From CAYOXX01 sp964408025 (GTDB taxonomy: Bacteria > Acidobacteriota > DATKUA01), in the NCBI GenBank assembly GCA_964408025.1, contig CAYOXX010000024.1, positions 1 to 38,084 of the forward strand: DNA of 38,084 nucleotides, in the 5' to 3' direction. Made by a program: the position numbers and the translations under genes. This document shows, one piece after another, positions 1 to 9,529 of the stretch; positions within the stretch are counted from its first letter, which is position 1, and each line of letters begins with the position of its first letter. The notes beneath the pieces are model-generated. The model was not told where the DNA came from, searched no databases, and saw only the letters and a program-made list of their open reading frames with translations.

Positions 1-552
1 AAACAATAGAGGCGCTCTAAAACGTTCTCGTGGCCTGACACAATCCTTTCGCCGGGTGTTCGTTGTCTTCCCAGAACATCCCGGCGACGTTCTCCGCTTC
101 CGCCTCTAGTTCTCTCTAAGGAGGGAGACGATTGTCATCCGTAGCGAAGTCCGCCAGGTGTCTGCATTCGCGCTCGACTGTCAACTCCTATGTGTCACAC
201 TGCAAATCCACAGTCCCCCGGTTTGGAGACGGCAGCAGATAAACGTCTGTCTCTTCGTTCCCTTGGCGGAACTGTTGGCGCCACTTGTCGAGTGTGATCG
301 AAAAGGATCGGGGCGATTCGGTGCTGTTTTAAGCGACTATCAGTTCCAGGCATGCTGGCGCGCCCCTGACGCGGAAGGATAGGTGAACGAGCCACGGGTA
401 ATCTACCCAGCAGCCGCGTCTCTCTGCCCCTTCCAGCATCAATCCGGCAACAAAATCACGTCTCCCCTACATAATAAAGAGGGGGACATTTTGAAAAGCG
501 TCCACATCAACCGAGTGTCTGGGCAATTACAAAATCCGCCTCGCCGCAAAAC

Positions 553-586
553 CGTAACTAAACAACTGCGCGAGGGTTTAGTTACG
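553..586. repeat. Perfect 11-bp inverted repeat, 12-nt loop
   Basis: The arm cgtaactaaac (553-563) is exactly complementary to gtttagttacg (576-586) around a 12-nt loop. Read on the minus strand the stem is followed by a short T run, so it could be a weak terminator for the array ending at 817, but the stem is AT-rich and about 230 bp past the stop codon. A recombination or protein-binding site is equally possible. Confidence 0.6.
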
Positions 587-731
587 CAGGGCCGCTCCGT
601 TATTGTTAGGTATGATAGCTTGGTTTTGATCCCCAAATTCCGAGCTCAGCAGGACGGACAGCTAGACGCGCGCCTATCTGTCTCCGCCAGTGGTGGATAA
701 ATTCAGGACGACGCTACTGAATATCTCGGCT

Positions 732-797
732 TTAGATCATGTCGTATCATCAATTTTGCGTCGCGGACAAGGGGGCAGAGCCCCCTTGTATCCCCCC
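732..797. repeat. VR-downstream hairpin repeat, copy 1
   Basis: First of four copies of a roughly 50-65 bp element. Its core (767-789) is a perfect 10-bp stem, acaagggggc with its complement, around a 3-nt loop aga. It starts 44 bp beyond the 3' end of VR1. The other copies lie near 11199, 22732 and 24840, also just downstream of a VR. In Bordetella phage BPP-1 a hairpin/cruciform downstream of VR promotes retrohoming. The same role here is inference, and the spacing is larger than in BPP-1. Confidence 0.75.
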
Positions 798-816
798 TTT
801 GTTAAGGGACAAGTGT

Positions 817-2730
817 TTAAGGGTTAAGGAATTCCAAGTCCCGGAGACAACGAAAACCGCCGTGGTAGTCCCTGCTGCCTGGCGTGGCTCCGGGACGGTA
901 GGAAACCCGCAGGCCCCTCGGGCTATTGAGCCAGGACCCGCCACGCAAAACACGGCGTTCGCCCGACGACGGGCCCCGTGGGTCACGCCGGGATGCGGGA
1001 GTTCCGTAGTAGCCGCTGTTGTACCAGTCCGAACACCACTCCCACACATTCCCCGCCATGTCATACAAGCCATGTCCATTGGCTGCAAACGATCCTACAG
1101 GCGAAGTGAATACATAGCCGTCATCATAACCCTGAAATATACTGCTACTGCTCTGATCTCTACCATATGCCTCATCACGCACGTTAGCTTGCTTGATTCC
1201 GTTGACTATTGGCAGCAGGGTGTTACCCCACACGTATTTCCGGCCATCCTGCCCTCCGCGGGCAGCATACTCCCACTCCGCCTCAGTCGGCAGGCGTACT
1301 CCAGCCCACTCGCAATAGGCCACGGCATCAAGCCATGTAACATTCACTATCGGATGGTTAAGATAACGCCAGCCGGGATTAAAATTGTTACCCTCGTATA
1401 CGGGCTCCGGGGGCATTGATCGGCCGGTAGAGTCGCAGAATCTTTTGTATGCGCGCACAGTAACCTCCGTGCGGCTTATCCTGAAACCGCGACTGATCGT
1501 CACGCGGTGGCGAGGACCCTCGTCGTTTAGGGCATCATCATCGCCTGGCACAGCGCCCATCTGGAAACTGCCCGGAGGGATGTAGACGTACTCCAGGCCG
1601 CCGCGGTCGCGCCAGATACCCCCTTCGGCCATCGGCCCCGTGGACACCGTTTCCGCCGCTTCCGGCTCCAGCCAGGCGTCAAGCTCTTCCGTCTGGCCCC
1701 GGCGCAGAGTCACCTCCCGGTTGACTACATTTGAGCGGTAACCATCGCGGCGGACTGTCACACTGTGGTAGCCGATAGGGATATTGGAGATGGTCAGCCT
1801 CTCAGCGCCCCCGCTGGTGGCCATGACACGGTTATCCACCAGCACCTGGGCTCCGGCAACATTTACATTAACAACTAGAATGCCGACAATCGCCTCTCGC
1901 TGAACCTCCGGCTCCGGTATTTCTGCCGGCTCGCCGGGCCCTTCCGCGACAGCGCCTACTTCAACCGGTATAAAGTAGAAATCGCCGATGACGCTCGATG
2001 CGGTCCAGGGCAACTGCCTCTGGTTGGAGGCCCTGTAGACCTCCGCTCTGACCCTATCGAACACTTCCCCGAGCCCCAGGCCCGGGATCTGCAAGACCTC
2101 GATCAGATGCTGAGTGAAGAGGCCGTTTCTGCCAGCCGGATTGTCGCTGGCGGTATCTCCCGGGGCGGTGGCCAGGGCTATCAGCGTACCCCGGCCGGCG
2201 TGCATGGCCGAGAGGCCGCGGGATACGTCTCTGCCCTCGACGTAAGGATTGTTGCGGCAGGCGTCGAGAACGATGACGTTCAGGCGCGCCCCCGAGCCCT
2301 CCATGCGCTCACGAACCCGGTTGGCGGGGTAGGCCGTGTACGGAACGTCAGCCATGTCGCGCAGCTCGAAGTCGACGGGGAGCAGGTAGTTTATGCCGTC
2401 GACCTGGATGCCGTGTCCAGAGTAGAAGAACACTCCGACGTCACCGGGAGCAAGGGAGCTGATGAACCCGGTGACCGCACTGTCGATCTCCTGTAGAGTT
2501 GTGTTCTCGGCGATACTCACAGCGAAACCGAGACGCTGCAATAAATTGCGCATGTCACGTGCGTCGTTGAGGGCATTGTGGAGCGGCATGGTCGGGTAGG
2601 CGGTGTTACCGATGACAAGCGCCACACGCTGTCTATCCTGAGATGCTGCATATGTTTCTTGAACATAGACCAGGGATAAAATGATCAACCCGGTGATAAT
2701 CAGTCCTGATGCTCTAAAAAGTTTGTTCAT
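817..2730 (-). CDS. Exported caspase-PEGA-FGE protein, DGR target 1
   Basis: 637 aa. Residues 1-29 form a signal peptide. Residues 35-250 are a caspase-fold (peptidase C14) domain with the dyad His106 (YSGHG) and Cys158 (LDACRNNP). A PEGA domain follows (about 283-350), then an FGE-sulfatase domain (about 370-633) with the family markers RLPTEAEWEYA and AGNVWEWCSDW. Residues 592-633 are the variable repeat. The protein should act outside the cytoplasm, with the lectin-fold tip as ligand-binding surface and the caspase as effector; that coupling is inferred. It starts at ATG 2730 behind a GAGG-type ribosome-binding site and is the last gene of the minus-strand array, 151 bp after the caspase-FliL gene. 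The FGE fold in DGR targets is a binding scaffold, so formylglycine-generating activity is not expected. Confidence 0.9.
   Translation of the reverse strand: MNKLFRASGLIITGLIILSLVYVQETYAASQDRQRVALVIGNTAYPTMPLHNALNDARDMRNLLQRLGFAVSIAENTTLQEIDSAVTGFISSLAPGDVGVFFYSGHGIQVDGINYLLPVDFELRDMADVPYTAYPANRVRERMEGSGARLNVIVLDACRNNPYVEGRDVSRGLSAMHAGRGTLIALATAPGDTASDNPAGRNGLFTQHLIEVLQIPGLGLGEVFDRVRAEVYRASNQRQLPWTASSVIGDFYFIPVEVGAVAEGPGEPAEIPEPEVQREAIVGILVVNVNVAGAQVLVDNRVMATSGGAERLTISNIPIGYHSVTVRRDGYRSNVVNREVTLRRGQTEELDAWLEPEAAETVSTGPMAEGGIWRDRGGLEYVYIPPGSFQMGAVPGDDDALNDEGPRHRVTISRGFRISRTEVTVRAYKRFCDSTGRSMPPEPVYEGNNFNPGWRYLNHPIVNVTWLDAVAYCEWAGVRLPTEAEWEYAARGGQDGRKYVWGNTLLPIVNGIKQANVRDEAYGRDQSSSSIFQGYDDGYVFTSPVGSFAANGHGLYDMAGNVWEWCSDWYNSGYYGTPASRRDPRGPSSGERRVLRGGSWLNSPRGLRVSYRPGATPGSRDYHGGFRCLRDLEFLNP
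834..956 (-). repeat. DGR variable repeat VR1
   Basis: 123 bp, collinear with the TR at 21191-21313. Beyond the first 26 positions I count 19 differences, 18 of them where the TR coding strand has A. The 3' (IMH) end differs from the TR at two positions. It encodes the tip of the FGE domain of the gene ending at 817. Confidence 0.93.
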
Positions 2731-2881
2731 CCTGCAACCTCAACAGTGTGCTCCCATCAATAATCTGAAACAACACATATCAGTTATCCAATAAGTTCAA
2801 ACTGAAATATCCCGTCACCATTCTCGCCAATAGATATCATGACACTACAATGTGTTAATAAAATCATACATTCCACAGCTG

Positions 2882-4081
2882 TTACCTTGGTTGTATGAGG
2901 AATTCCTCGAAGTGCACCAATTGCAAGTGATAACGCTCTGGTAATTGGTCATTAATCCTGTTTAGTAGGCGCTGCTTGAGCTGTGGCCAGTTGGGGGAAT
3001 CTAACTCATCAGAAGACTGCCTTGCGAAAAAAGTATATATATTATCCCTTATCCGTGACATGACTGCAGGTTCGCTCTCCATCTCTTGCTGAATCTCTTG
3101 GCTCCTCACCTCGAAAGAAAGCTTAATCTTAAGATAAGCATCCCCTGACAATACGCTATCTCGCCTTCTCAGGCGGAGTAAAAACGGTTCAGAGAAATTC
3201 AACACTCCCGGCAGCTCAGTAGTCACTATTTCAGTGGGACGCCCAGGTTCCGCAGGTTGTTCTGTGTCGGCAACTCTTTCTGGTGAGATGAAATGGAATT
3301 CACCGATAACACTTGAAAGGGACCAGGGGACCTGGCGGCCGTCGGAGCTGCTATGAACCTCGGTCCTGACGTAGTTGAAGACCTGGTCGATGTTCAGGCC
3401 GGGAGTACGGAGTGCCTCGATCAGAAACGACGTGAAGAGGCCGTTTTCGCCACGGGGGTTATCGCTGGCGATCTGGCCGGGCGCGGTGGAGAATGAGATG
3501 TATGTGCCGGTTCCCACGGACATGGCGGCCAGGCCGCGCGAGCCTGACCTGGATGTGCTAAATGGGTTGTTGCGGCAGGCGTCGAGGACAATGATATTCA
3601 GGCGGGTGCTTCTACCCTCCATCCGCTCCCGCACGCGCTCGGCGGAGTAGGAATCGTACTTGGCGTCGGCTTCATCCACGGCGTCGAAATCGGTGGGAAC
3701 CAGGAAGTTCTCGCCGTCGATCTGTATACCGTGGCCGGCGTAGAAGAAGAAGGCGATATCCCCCTGTCGAATCGACCTGATAAATGTATCTACGGCCCCC
3801 TCCAACTGTTGCAGGCTTGTGTTCTCGGCGATGCTGACCGCGAAGTCGAGCTGCCGCAGAACATCCCGCATAGAGCGGGCGTCGTTGACGGCGTTGCGCA
3901 GCCGCGGCATATCCGAGTAAGAGTTGTTGCCGATAACCAGGGCTACACGACGGCCTGAGACAGTTGCCCCCCCGAGGCCACGCTCGGCGCCCTGCTCGGC
4001 TGGCGGAGGCTCTTCCTGGGCAGGGCAGCCGGATAGAACAATCAGGCTGACGAATAACAAAACCGCGATTGCAGCTCTCAT
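2882..4081 (-). CDS. Caspase lipoprotein with FliL-like C-terminus
   Basis: About 399 aa from ATG 4081 (a GTG two codons upstream is possible). A lipobox (VLSGC) predicts lipid anchoring. The caspase-fold domain (about 45-265) carries AGHG and LDACRNNP, the His/Cys dyad. It is nearly identical to the caspase domain and following linker of the 13246-14808 gene, so the two share a recent common source. There is no FGE domain or VR. The last ~110 residues instead resemble the periplasmic domain of FliL: a strand with YLKIKLSFEV, then IRDNIYTFFARQSSDEL, then LLNRINDQLPE, ending EEFLIQ. FliL-family domains bind flagellar stator or ion-channel partners. The pairing suggests a caspase docked to a membrane complex, which is inference. 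It lies within the minus-strand array. Confidence 0.85.
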   Translation of the reverse strand: MRAAIAVLLFVSLIVLSGCPAQEEPPPAEQGAERGLGGATVSGRRVALVIGNNSYSDMPRLRNAVNDARSMRDVLRQLDFAVSIAENTSLQQLEGAVDTFIRSIRQGDIAFFFYAGHGIQIDGENFLVPTDFDAVDEADAKYDSYSAERVRERMEGRSTRLNIIVLDACRNNPFSTSRSGSRGLAAMSVGTGTYISFSTAPGQIASDNPRGENGLFTSFLIEALRTPGLNIDQVFNYVRTEVHSSSDGRQVPWSLSSVIGEFHFISPERVADTEQPAEPGRPTEIVTTELPGVLNFSEPFLLRLRRRDSVLSGDAYLKIKLSFEVRSQEIQQEMESEPAVMSRIRDNIYTFFARQSSDELDSPNWPQLKQRLLNRINDQLPERYHLQLVHFEEFLIQPR

Positions 4082-4176
4082 CGGCACGCACCAAAAAGGG
4101 CTTCAACAAGCATTAGTGCAATCATTGTAGCAGAAGCCGTTATAACGATATTAACAAACGCTAACCGGGTTCTTGA

Positions 4177-5100
4177 TTATCGATCTTGTTCGGTAAGCTG
4201 GTAAATCCTTATGGTGTCCCCGGCATAGATGCGGTCTGGATTCACGATACCGTTGTCATAAGCGATCTTGGGGAACAGGCTCCCTCGACCATAGAACCTC
4301 TCGGAGATACCCCAAAGGGTGTCGCCCCAGACGATCAGGTATTCCTGGAAGTTCCAGCGCTCTATCGGGACGACGGCGCGGGTGCCGGTTGAGCCCGTAG
4401 ATCGATAAATCTCCACCTCTTCAGGAGTAGGATCGGAGTAGTTCTCGCTGACGATGAAGAAGACTTCCTTGCCGGCCCAGGAATCCACGGAACGGGAGGA
4501 GAGCTGGCGGCGGAGGTCGTTGACGAAGATGAGGGAGTCAACGGTCACTGTATAACTGAATAACTGGCTCGAAGCGGGGGATGCTCCCGCAGCGGAAATG
4601 TCGAGAGGTTCTGCCGAGGCTATCGCCTGAAGGAATTCCAAACCAAGCGGCCTCTGGACACCTATGCGTGGCTGCTGAGGGCTAGGGATTTCATACGACT
4701 GGTTGGCCTGGACCCTGCCAGATGGGTAAGCCGGGTTTGGGAAGAGGATGTTGAGAAGACCGTCGGGCTGGATGTCATAAAGGAGAATGTAGCAGTCCCT
4801 CTCGGGCACGAGCCTCAAGGAGAACTGCTCGTTTATCCTGTAGTAAGTCCCCGCACTCTTGTTGAGCTGGATGTCGACGTCGTAATCGGGTCTTCCCTGG
4901 CGCTGCACAACTGGTAACGTGTGTCTCTGTGCGCCGGCCTGTGAGAGGATCGCCAATTTGTTCGCCGGCGGCCGGGCGTATTCCTCGACAAGGAGGTAAC
5001 GAGTCGGCGCCGTCGTCGGATCACGATCCTCATCCTGAGCTTGCAAACCGACTGTCGTGAAGACGAGGGCACAGCTCATAACCAGCGAAGTCAGTCTCAT
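4177..5100 (-). CDS. Exported DUF4384-LysM protein
   Basis: 307 aa with an N-terminal signal peptide (cleavage near LQAQ). Residues ~70-155 match DUF4384: a region around RDCYILLYDIQPDGLLNILF followed by an NPAYP segment and a proline-flanked strand. The C-terminal ~48 residues are a LysM repeat (WGDTLWGISERFYG ... NPDRIYAGDTIRIY), a peptidoglycan-binding module. It should therefore sit in the periplasm on the cell wall. ATG 5100 follows a good AGGAGG site. It is separated by 23 bp from the upstream DUF4384 lipoprotein and by 89 bp from the downstream caspase-FliL gene, consistent with one transcript. Molecular function is unknown. Confidence 0.8.
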   Translation of the reverse strand: MRLTSLVMSCALVFTTVGLQAQDEDRDPTTAPTRYLLVEEYARPPANKLAILSQAGAQRHTLPVVQRQGRPDYDVDIQLNKSAGTYYRINEQFSLRLVPERDCYILLYDIQPDGLLNILFPNPAYPSGRVQANQSYEIPSPQQPRIGVQRPLGLEFLQAIASAEPLDISAAGASPASSQLFSYTVTVDSLIFVNDLRRQLSSRSVDSWAGKEVFFIVSENYSDPTPEEVEIYRSTGSTGTRAVVPIERWNFQEYLIVWGDTLWGISERFYGRGSLFPKIAYDNGIVNPDRIYAGDTIRIYQLTEQDR

Positions 5101-5123
5101 TTTCCCTCCTGACTACCCGTAGA

Positions 5124-5762
5124 TCAAGGCTGATGGATGAAGGCCAAAGTTCCGATCAGAATGGCATCCTCGTCCTCTCCCTCTAGCTCCAGCAGCACGT
5201 GGTTATCCCGCACAGCACGGCGCAGGGCTAATCCCTCCTGGCGCTCCTGGATCTCCTCCAAAGTGCTCTCGAAGACACCGGCACCGATGCTGTCGGCCGT
5301 GAAGGAATCAAGCGCTTCAATCGGCTCCGGAGCGAAAAGGATATAGACGATTTCGTTGCCGGCAGTTTCATCGAAGCGGAACCAGCCGCCGCTTTCTCCG
5401 CCCGGGATCACGACGGTGTCATTGCTTTCCACGCTGTTCTCTCCCCGGTTGATGCGGGGATCGGGAAACAGCCTCTGCACCGTCCCGTCCGCACTCCTGT
5501 TGAAGAGATAGAGGACGCCATCGCTATGAGCGGTGACCGAGAGACGGAATCCTTCGCCGGTTAGGAACGGCGTATCTAGAGCGACAACCAGCGGCCCTTC
5601 CTCGGTCTCCTTTTCGATGTGATAAGTGAGGGCCATCAGAGGCGTGGACGTCTCGGCGGATTCACCGCGATCGTTGTCGTCCTCGTCAGTGGCGGGCTGG
5701 CAGTTGGTGAGAAGAAGCAAAGCCAGCGCCAGCATAACGGCTATCGAGCAGCGTGCTTTCAT
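5124..5762 (-). CDS. DUF4384 lipoprotein
   Basis: 212 aa. A short hydrophobic leader ends in LLTNC, a lipobox, so Cys21 is probably lipidated. Residues ~60-150 are a DUF4384 domain: FLTGEGFRLSVTAHSDGVLY, an LFPDPRINRGEN strand and loop, a GWFRFDE strand and a terminal IVYILFAPEPI strand. Its upstream neighbour (41 bp away) and downstream neighbour (23 bp) have the same fold, so the block looks built by serial duplication. GGGAG precedes ATG 5762 at normal spacing. Role unknown; a periplasmic binding or regulatory domain shared by the caspases and subtilase here is the likeliest reading. Confidence 0.8.
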   Translation of the reverse strand: MKARCSIAVMLALALLLLTNCQPATDEDDNDRGESAETSTPLMALTYHIEKETEEGPLVVALDTPFLTGEGFRLSVTAHSDGVLYLFNRSADGTVQRLFPDPRINRGENSVESNDTVVIPGGESGGWFRFDETAGNEIVYILFAPEPIEALDSFTADSIGAGVFESTLEEIQERQEGLALRRAVRDNHVLLELEGEDEDAILIGTLAFIHQP

Positions 5763-5803
5763 GATCTATCTCCCTTCTCCCCGGCTATCGTGCCTGAGTG
5801 AAG

Positions 5804-6547
5804 CTACCGAGGGCGATGCGTTAACACTATCCTACGGGCTACGAAAGGCACATCACCCCTGTAGCGCTGAACGAAATACATCGCGGAGGTTCCCTCGGCT
5901 TCCTCGGAGTCGTACTCCTCGGAGAAGTCCTCGTACATCAAGCCCCGCGAATGCCGTCGACCGGCAAAGAGTTCTTCTATCCGCCGCAACACCCGCGCGC
6001 CCTGGCTTTCGCCGGCGGATTCCGAGTCGAAAATGTCCTCAAGCGCGTCGATCGGCTCGCCGCTGGCAAACAGGTAGATGGTTTCGAGGCCGGGATCGTC
6101 ATCGAAGCGGAACCAGCCGGCATCGGGGATCGAGACGGTCGTGTACTCGTCCACACGGTTTCTTCCGTCCCCGAACTGTCGGCTGGGGAAGAGGAGCCTG
6201 CCGGAACCATCCGCCTCGCGCAGGAACAGGTAAAGGTAGGCGTCGAAATTGGGCATGATGCGGATGCGGAAGCGGTCGCCGCTGTAAAAGACGGCCCGGT
6301 CGGTCACCTCGCGGAAGTCGCAATCGGGCGTCCTCAAAAGGATGCTGGCGCGCACTCCGGCGTAGCGGACCGGTTCCCGGTCGCCGTATTCGGGATCGTA
6401 CGCTATCCCTCTCCCGTAGAAATGAGACATGGCGCGCGAGGCGTCTTCCCGGCCCTGCTGGGACGAAACTCCCAGGGGGCCAACTACGACCAGAGCCAGG
6501 ATAGCGACCACTCCCGCGATAACGGCCGAAACATGAATTCTTCTCAT
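5804..6547 (-). CDS. Exported DUF4384 protein
   Basis: 247 aa from ATG 6547, chosen over the adjacent GTG because GGGAG is then 7 nt away. Signal peptide ~1-30. DUF4384 (about 80-170) shows DRFRIRIMPNFDAYLYLFL, LLFPSRQFGDGRNRV and a GWFRFDDDPGLETIYLFAS strand. The segment after the domain is acidic (EEYDSEEAEG). It lies between the metacaspase-DUF4384 gene (67-70 bp upstream) and a DUF4384 lipoprotein (41 bp downstream). Function unknown. Confidence 0.78.
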   Translation of the reverse strand: MRRIHVSAVIAGVVAILALVVVGPLGVSSQQGREDASRAMSHFYGRGIAYDPEYGDREPVRYAGVRASILLRTPDCDFREVTDRAVFYSGDRFRIRIMPNFDAYLYLFLREADGSGRLLFPSRQFGDGRNRVDEYTTVSIPDAGWFRFDDDPGLETIYLFASGEPIDALEDIFDSESAGESQGARVLRRIEELFAGRRHSRGLMYEDFSEEYDSEEAEGTSAMYFVQRYRGDVPFVARRIVLTHRPR

Positions 6548-6617
6548 CACGCTTCTCCCTTCAAAGAAGCTCGTTCGTCTTCACACTACCTATTTCACCA
6601 CGCCGCGGATCCTTTCA

Positions 6618-8669
6618 TCACCGCTCGACTGTGACGAACTCGACCGTCGCCTCCGCCCAGCGAGAGAGAGGAATGAAGCGATGCAGCGCGCCACTCCCAC
6701 CGCCGGCGAGGAAGATATTCCGCAGGAATCCCAGGGCGTCGACGTCAGTGCTTCCGCCGTAGGAAAGCACTTCGGTCGGGGATGCCAAGGGAGGCAAGAC
6801 GATTCGGAGACGCTCGTAGTCTGCCCTGGAGCGGAATGCAAGCACCTTTATCAGTTCCCGGCCGAATGGCGGTGCGATGCGCAGTATCGGTCCGCGCTGA
6901 GGGTCCGGGAGATTGTAAACACGGCCTCCCAGGATGAGGTTGTCACGCTCTCGCCGGTTCGGGAACAGGATGTGGAGGTCGCCGTTGACGCTCAGGTTAA
7001 GCACCAGCAGGTAGCAATCGGCCGACGCCTCGACGCTGAAGCCCAGGTCCTCACCGCCCCTGTACCGGCTTTCCGACAGACGGATATCGACTGAGAACGC
7101 AGGAGATGGGTTTGCCAGGTCGGCGAGCAGGTCCCTGAGTGCAAGATTGCGCACGGCCTCAACGACCCGTTCGTATCGGTACGGTTGGGTCAGTGTTACC
7201 TCGTTGAGGAACCTGCCGTTGCCCTTGGTGATGAGGAAGGTCAGGCCCGCTGTCTGGAGGCCCCGCGCTCCGGCGTCCTGAATGAGCCCCACGAGGTAGT
7301 CGGCATTCTGACCGGCCGATCCCACGAGACGGATGGCTGTCGAGCTTGCCAGCCGATCGCGGATGTTCCTCAACTCGGACATACTTGAAGAATCGGGTCG
7401 GAAGGACCGGTCCGTCAGAACGACACCCAAGCAGACATTAGGTCGCTCGAAGTTGTAGATGTGCTCAGTTTCCACGACCGGATCGCCAACATTTATTTGT
7501 CCCCTCTGAGAAAGAACCCGGCAGAAAGAACGCGTCTCCTCGGCTCGTGAGACCTCCAGTTCGGCAACCGGCCTGGAGAGCGAACCTACGGCGAACCGAC
7601 AGCCAGCTTGTATTTCGTCAACCGCTCCCGCGTTAATGGTTACCGCTCCGGCGGATACGGCTAGGACCCTGTGGAAGCTGGGGATTTCGGGCGGCCCCGG
7701 TTCAGGTTCAGGTTCGGGCTCAGGAGCCGGCCCGGGAGATGGCGTGCCTTCCCAAAGGAATGCAGAATTCACTTCGCCCGAAGGGCACTCAAGCTGGGGA
7801 TGGCGTTCGTCCCTTTCCAAGACGCTGCGCGCCACGTAGGCGTGAATCTCGCCATAACTTATGGAATTATCGCGATTGCGATCCGCCAGCCCCCGCAGCC
7901 CCCTGAACAGGTAGTAGGTGAAGGAGCCATGTCGCCTGTTGAAATCTAGGAAGAAGTTCTCGTACGCCTCTTCGTTAGCGTTCGCAGCGGAAAGGACGAT
8001 CCAGGGATTCTGAGCAACTCCCCCTCTCGCGCTGCCGGCGGAAAGATCAACGATGGATAGAGAATCGGTTTCCCCTTGAGGAGGTTCCTCCTCAATTATG
8101 GGGAAATACCTGCTTTGCCTCGACCCGGTACTGATATCACGAGTGATGGTGCCGCTATAGCAGCTATCGAAGAGCAGCACTACGCGCCTCGACCTGATCT
8201 CGGAAAACAACTCGCTCAATTCATCATCGATTATCATCCCAGCCGGCACTCCGCCGCCTGCCATGGACTCCCGGGAAAAGTCGGTTGCCAAGATAGCTTC
8301 ATCGCGATTGTCCGCTTCGTCGCCGCTCCTGTCGCGTATATAGGTCCCATGGCCGGCGAAGAAGAACACAACCCGGTCACCAGGTCCCGCACCCTGCACG
8401 AGCCAAGCCCGGATCTGCTGCAGAATGCTGTCTTTTGTTGCCGCTTGATCGGTAAGTGTACGGATTTGCTCACGGCGAAAACCGTACTCCTCCAGGAGCA
8501 ATCTGCTGATCAACTCGACGTCATTTACCGGGCCCTGGAGATTGGTTACCCTTGGGTCGTGGTATCTGCTGATACCGATAAGAAGGGCCCGGTCATCGGC
8601 GACCGTTTTCGCCGATAGACCGAGCGCCATCGCTGCCGCAACCGCGAGCCATACTACCGTTCTTCTCAC
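6618..8669 (-). CDS. Exported metacaspase-DUF4384 protein
   Basis: 683 aa starting at GTG 8669, which has an AGGAAGG site upstream. Signal peptide 1-24. Residues 26-~290 are a metacaspase-like peptidase C14 domain with His107 (AGHGTY) and Cys170 (DSCYSG), the classical dyad; it is a different lineage from the DACRNNP caspases nearby. A Pro/Glu repeat linker follows (about 310-330), then a middle region that I cannot name, and a C-terminal DUF4384 (about 545-640) with ADCYLLVLNLSVNGDLHILF and NRRERDN. Metacaspases cleave after basic residues. A substrate cannot be named here, though the neighbouring DUF4384 proteins are candidates for partners. It carries no FGE domain and no VR. Confidence 0.88.
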   Translation of the reverse strand: MRRTVVWLAVAAAMALGLSAKTVADDRALLIGISRYHDPRVTNLQGPVNDVELISRLLLEEYGFRREQIRTLTDQAATKDSILQQIRAWLVQGAGPGDRVVFFFAGHGTYIRDRSGDEADNRDEAILATDFSRESMAGGGVPAGMIIDDELSELFSEIRSRRVVLLFDSCYSGTITRDISTGSRQSRYFPIIEEEPPQGETDSLSIVDLSAGSARGGVAQNPWIVLSAANANEEAYENFFLDFNRRHGSFTYYLFRGLRGLADRNRDNSISYGEIHAYVARSVLERDERHPQLECPSGEVNSAFLWEGTPSPGPAPEPEPEPEPGPPEIPSFHRVLAVSAGAVTINAGAVDEIQAGCRFAVGSLSRPVAELEVSRAEETRSFCRVLSQRGQINVGDPVVETEHIYNFERPNVCLGVVLTDRSFRPDSSSMSELRNIRDRLASSTAIRLVGSAGQNADYLVGLIQDAGARGLQTAGLTFLITKGNGRFLNEVTLTQPYRYERVVEAVRNLALRDLLADLANPSPAFSVDIRLSESRYRGGEDLGFSVEASADCYLLVLNLSVNGDLHILFPNRRERDNLILGGRVYNLPDPQRGPILRIAPPFGRELIKVLAFRSRADYERLRIVLPPLASPTEVLSYGGSTDVDALGFLRNIFLAGGGSGALHRFIPLSRWAEATVEFVTVER

Positions 8670-8750
8670 CTCTGGACCTTCCTGCCGATAAAGCGTTGAT
8701 CCTCGAAGCGAGATCCCGCCTCAAGGATCAAATACTCACTGCAGCAGCGA

Positions 8751-9494
8751 TTACCGGTGCTCTATGTTAATAACCAGCACCACCGGATTCCGATGCGAGG
8801 TGTCCTCCGGGGGATCGTACTCGATGCCGTAGCCGTGGACATCCTCATCAGTGCCGTACTGAACCCGGGTGCTTCCATGCCAACCCCTCATCAGCTGGCT
8901 CAGAACCTCCTGGTCCTCGTCGGTCGGCTCCTGGGCGCTGCTGCCTTCTCCCTCGCCAAGCCTTTCGAGCACTGCGTCGATCGGGTCCACGCGGTAGCGG
9001 GAGAGGACTACGTAGAGCCGCTCGATGCCGGTGCGCTCGTCGAAGATGAAATTCCCGGTGTGGGGGATGACATGCTCTGTGCCCTCGTCGAGGCGGTTGT
9101 TGGTGCCCGCCTGGCGCGTCGGGAACAGGACGCTGAACCGTGTGGAAGACGTAACGTCGTCCTCGTCGTAGACGATTCCCCTGGACCGGTCCTCGAACAG
9201 GCTGTCGGGGTCACCGCTAAAGGTGCGATTCAGCACGTAGACGTAACAGTCGTCGTTCGCTTCGAGGACGAACCGCACCCGATCGCCCGACTCGAACGGA
9301 TACCTGGTCGAGACAGTATGTGTCCGATCGCCCCGCACGAGCTGGATGTGGAACCTTGCGCCCAACTGATCAACCTCGTCGTCGTAGTAGATACCCCTGG
9401 GCGAAGCCTGCTCCTGCTCCTGCAACAGCCCCGAGGTTGCCCAGACGACAGGCACGGCCAGCAGTGCGATTAGAATCCTTGTGCCAACTCTCAT
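8751..9494 (-). CDS. Exported DUF4384 protein
   Basis: 247 aa from ATG 9494. An ATG 18 bp earlier is in frame, but the AGGAG site lies between the two and fits the later one. Signal peptide ~1-25. The DUF4384 core is split by a longer insert: DRVRFVLEANDDCYVYVLNR, then a Glu/Asp-rich stretch, then FSVLFPTRQAGTNNRL and a FIFDERTGIERLYVVLS strand. Neighbours lie 35 bp upstream and 81 bp downstream in the array. The family has no settled biochemical function. Confidence 0.75.
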   Translation of the reverse strand: MRVGTRILIALLAVPVVWATSGLLQEQEQASPRGIYYDDEVDQLGARFHIQLVRGDRTHTVSTRYPFESGDRVRFVLEANDDCYVYVLNRTFSGDPDSLFEDRSRGIVYDEDDVTSSTRFSVLFPTRQAGTNNRLDEGTEHVIPHTGNFIFDERTGIERLYVVLSRYRVDPIDAVLERLGEGEGSSAQEPTDEDQEVLSQLMRGWHGSTRVQYGTDEDVHGYGIEYDPPEDTSHRNPVVLVINIEHR

Positions 9495-9529
9495 TGTCCC
9501 TTCTCCTTTCATGTCCCTTGCCGATACTG

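Larger units (their letters stand above)
1..816. other. Intergenic or decayed, no gene recognised
   Basis: Both strands were read and no open frame here resembles a known family or keeps a convincing ribosome-binding site. The short open frames are fragments with unnatural composition. The stretch lies downstream of the long minus-strand array ending at 817. It holds an 11-bp inverted repeat (553-586) and the first copy of a hairpin repeat (about 732-797), described separately. It may be a degraded sequence or the 3' flank of the array. Confidence 0.5.

Noticed and set aside
739..1419. Plus-strand open frame of 226 codons opposite target 1
   Set aside because: Antisense shadow of the FGE/VR coding region; equivalent frames appear opposite the other paralogues for the same reason.
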